Below, one piece after another: positions 62,286 through 64,000 of a stretch of 64,000 nucleotides of DNA. Position numbers and translations under genes: made by a program. This DNA is from Verrucomicrobiota bacterium (GTDB lineage Bacteria > Verrucomicrobiota > Verrucomicrobiia > Limisphaerales > J093): the NCBI GenBank assembly GCA_022710935.1, contig JAKLFY010000029.1:1-64000 (forward strand). The letters are read 5' to 3'. The notes beneath the pieces are model-generated. The model was not told where the DNA came from. It made no database searches and worked only from the letters and a program-made list of their open reading frames with translations. Within the stretch, counting starts at the first letter, position 1. Each line of letters begins with the position of its first letter.

Positions 62286-63551
62286 ATGCAAAAACTCATC
62301 TCCTCCTTCGGACTGGTTGCCGTCCTGTGCACGCAGACGGCTCTGGCAGCAATCAACATCCCCTCTAACGGTTCCGACGGCGCCTTGGTCGTTGCCGAAA
62401 ACACCGTGATCGACCTGAGCCTGGCGAGTACCAATCGCTGGGACGCCGACAACAGCGCTCGCCCTGGCACAGGGACCTACGACGCGGACAAGTGGGCCGT
62501 GGTGTTTCATTACACCAGTGTCAGCATCGAAGCCGGCGCTACGGTGACGTTTATCAACCACCCCAGTGGCGCCCCGGTGGTGTGGCTTGTCCAAAGCAAC
62601 GTGACCATTAACGGAACGGTTTGCTTGGATGGAGAAGACGGGAGGATTGCACCCTATTTGTCCAAGCCTGGACCTGGCGGGTCCAGGGGAGGCGCTGCCA
62701 GTTTTGGCGCGGGTGCCGGTTATGGGGATGGCTTCGGAGTTGGCGGCGGCGGAACCGCAGGGGCGAACACCACGCCTTCTGGCGGATCATATGGGTCAAA
62801 CGGAGTGGGTCCCCGGACTGGTGGACAGTATGGCAACGCCTCGAACATGCCTCTCATCGGCGGCTCCGGTGGCTCCGGAAGACACGGCCATCCGGACGAC
62901 GGTGGCGGTGCGGGTGGCGGCGCGATCTTGATCGCGTGCTCTTCCGTTCTCTCGATCGGTGGGGCCGTGACAGCCAACGGCGGATCGCACAATTACTGGG
63001 CAAGCGGTGGCAGCGGTGGTGCCATTCGGTTGGTCTGCGAGACCCTCAGCGGGGCCGGAGATGTGTTGGCGCAGGGAGGTAAGAATGGTAACCAGGGGAT
63101 CGGCGGTAACGGCCGCATCCGAATCGAACGCGTCACCAACACCACCAACGACGATTCCTTTGCAGTCGCTCCCGACCCCAGCGTCGTCGAGCTTGGCGAT
63201 GGCGACACTCCCCTGATCTGGCTCCCGACCAACGGTCCGACGGTCCAGATTGTGAAGATTGGGGGCAATGATGCACCGGCGGACCCGCGCGCCGGGTTCG
63301 GCGCCATTGGTGCTGATGTAACTCTGCCCCAAGTCACGAGTACGACGGTGGTGATTGAAACGCGATATGTGGAGGCCGAATCGGCGGTGACCGTTCGTGC
63401 CACACCGCGCTCGAACGGCAATTACACGGAGGTCCCCGCTACCGGCGCGCCGGAGGTGATCAGCGAGAACGAGCCGGTGCTTCGCTGGACGGTGAATGTC
63501 CCGGTGCAGGACGGCTACTCGGCCATCCAGGTGAAAGTTGTCCGGCCCTGA
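62286..63551 (+). CDS. Glycine-rich secreted protein of unknown function
   Basis: A 421-aa protein with a clear signal peptide (MQKLISSFGLVAVLCTQTALA, cut near residue 21). A beta-rich segment follows (VFHYTSVSIEAGATVTFINHPSGAPVVWLV). A Gly/Ser/Asn-rich stretch (about 118-270) is broken by GGGAGGGAILIACSSVLSIGGAVTANGG and GGSGGAIRLVCETLSGAGDVLAQGG, the pattern of parallel-beta or polymorphic-repeat surface proteins. The C-terminal 120 residues resemble an Ig-like domain. No sorting tag is seen. It is probably extracellular or surface-bound. Confidence 0.75.
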   Translation: MQKLISSFGLVAVLCTQTALAAINIPSNGSDGALVVAENTVIDLSLASTNRWDADNSARPGTGTYDADKWAVVFHYTSVSIEAGATVTFINHPSGAPVVWLVQSNVTINGTVCLDGEDGRIAPYLSKPGPGGSRGGAASFGAGAGYGDGFGVGGGGTAGANTTPSGGSYGSNGVGPRTGGQYGNASNMPLIGGSGGSGRHGHPDDGGGAGGGAILIACSSVLSIGGAVTANGGSHNYWASGGSGGAIRLVCETLSGAGDVLAQGGKNGNQGIGGNGRIRIERVTNTTNDDSFAVAPDPSVVELGDGDTPLIWLPTNGPTVQIVKIGGNDAPADPRAGFGAIGADVTLPQVTSTTVVIETRYVEAESAVTVRATPRSNGNYTEVPATGAPEVISENEPVLRWTVNVPVQDGYSAIQVKVVRP

Positions 63552-64000
63552 GCTCGTGGCAGCACTCGATGGAGCTGTTTCTCAGGCTTCCTGCCATGAA
63601 AACCTCACCAACACAGAGCCTGGGGCCGCCGGGGCCTGGCTGGATGGGGACGGTTGTCCCCAACAGGCCGCGCCCGCGAGGCCAGCCCGGGCCGGCCCGT
63701 GCGCCGCGCCGCCTTGAACCGTCACCGGCCGGAGGGCGGTGTGCCCCCCTCTCGGACTGCGGCGGCATGCGGAGCGCGACGCCGTTTTGGGATTCGCGGC
63801 ACTCGCAACAAGTTCGGCGTGGCCTGCCTGCACCGCCCAACGAACTGGTTTGCCTACGTTCCAAGCACAATCAGGCGCCTGTGCCCGGTCTCGCCTCAGG
63901 CATGCGGCAGGCAGGCCGCTGCGCGCTGCCACCGCACTCCAAAGCCCGGGGGCGTCCAGGAGACGCACGGACGGGCACGGCCAGGGCGTGGTCGCTGCTT
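63552..64000. other. Right edge, no recognisable gene
   Basis: 449 bp of GC-rich sequence with open frames on both strands but no family signal. A gene remnant or the start of a gene beyond the edge cannot be excluded. Confidence 0.4.

Larger units (their letters stand above)
52927..64000. mobile_element. Probable integrated element, left end, extending beyond the window
   Basis: The tRNA-Gly 3' fragment and the adjacent integrase pointing away from it are the usual left end of a genomic island. With the tRNA on the minus strand, the intact tRNA-Gly should lie at the far right end, which is not within the window. The contents seen (a DUF4038 protein, a kinase-WD40 with its sigma factor, and a secreted protein) are not phage genes. 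The right boundary is therefore unknown and the region may be an old, eroded element. Confidence 0.4.

Overview
The window is GC-rich DNA that reads like a member of the PVC superphylum, most likely Verrucomicrobiota or a close relative. The grounds are a two-component-regulator-propeller histidine kinase next to a GH78 rhamnosidase, secreted LamG/DUF4832/DUF4038-type proteins, a PEP-CTERM tail, a Ser/Thr kinase fused to WD40 repeats beside an ECF sigma factor, and large intergenic arrays of palindromic repeats. The phylum is an inference; no rRNA gene is present.

Layout. 0.5-5.2 kb: a short sugar-phosphate transferase, a small membrane protein and a secreted PQQ-like beta-propeller protein, set in mosaic intergenic repeats. 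5.2-8.1 kb: glpD and a glycerol-1-phosphate-dehydrogenase-like gene in one operon. 8.1-17 kb (minus strand): propeller histidine kinase, LuxR-type regulator and alpha-L-rhamnosidase as one operon, plus a secreted protein. 17.6-25.9 kb (minus strand): a PurF homologue without the catalytic cysteine, a dctP-dctQ-dctM-usp TRAP operon, panE, an HU protein and a cytidylate-kinase-like protein.

27.1-35.4 kb holds the most distinctive system: eight tightly packed plus-strand genes for a membrane-bound group 4 [NiFe] hydrogenase (HycE, HycD, HycF and HycG-like, plus the HycI protease). They are joined to an iron-sulfur/FAD-NAD(P) diaphorase pair and a formate-dehydrogenase-like molybdopterin subunit. 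That subunit aligns without gaps to E. coli FdhF around the active site, but the Sec/Cys, His and Arg used in formate oxidation are Tyr, Cys and Thr. No NuoL-like antiporter subunit is present. An 11-copy, 80-bp hairpin array lies in front of the operon.

35.4-44.2 kb is housekeeping: DUF1844, a LON-domain protein, YgiQ, and an operon of a DHH phosphoesterase, a diadenylate cyclase fused to a YbbR domain, and an EF-G paralogue; nadA diverges from it. 44.2-52.9 kb is a zone of gene decay: an orphan Tat signal, an rtcA pseudogene split by a palindromic repeat and carrying an in-frame stop, a 5'-truncated formylglycine-enzyme-like PEP-CTERM protein, a Ro60/Rsr protein lacking its N-terminal part, and two toxin-antitoxin pairs. 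rtcA and rsr together suggest a dismantled RNA-repair operon. At 52.93 kb a 3' fragment of tRNA-Gly lies beside a tyrosine recombinase, which probably marks the left end of an integrated element running off the right edge. To its right are a DUF5060/DUF4038 protein, the kinase-WD40/ECF sigma pair and a glycine-rich secreted protein.

Four families of dispersed palindromic repeats fill most long intergenic gaps. Three of them, although different in sequence, share one design: paired 7-8 bp stems closed by 4-nt loops whose sequences are complementary to one another.
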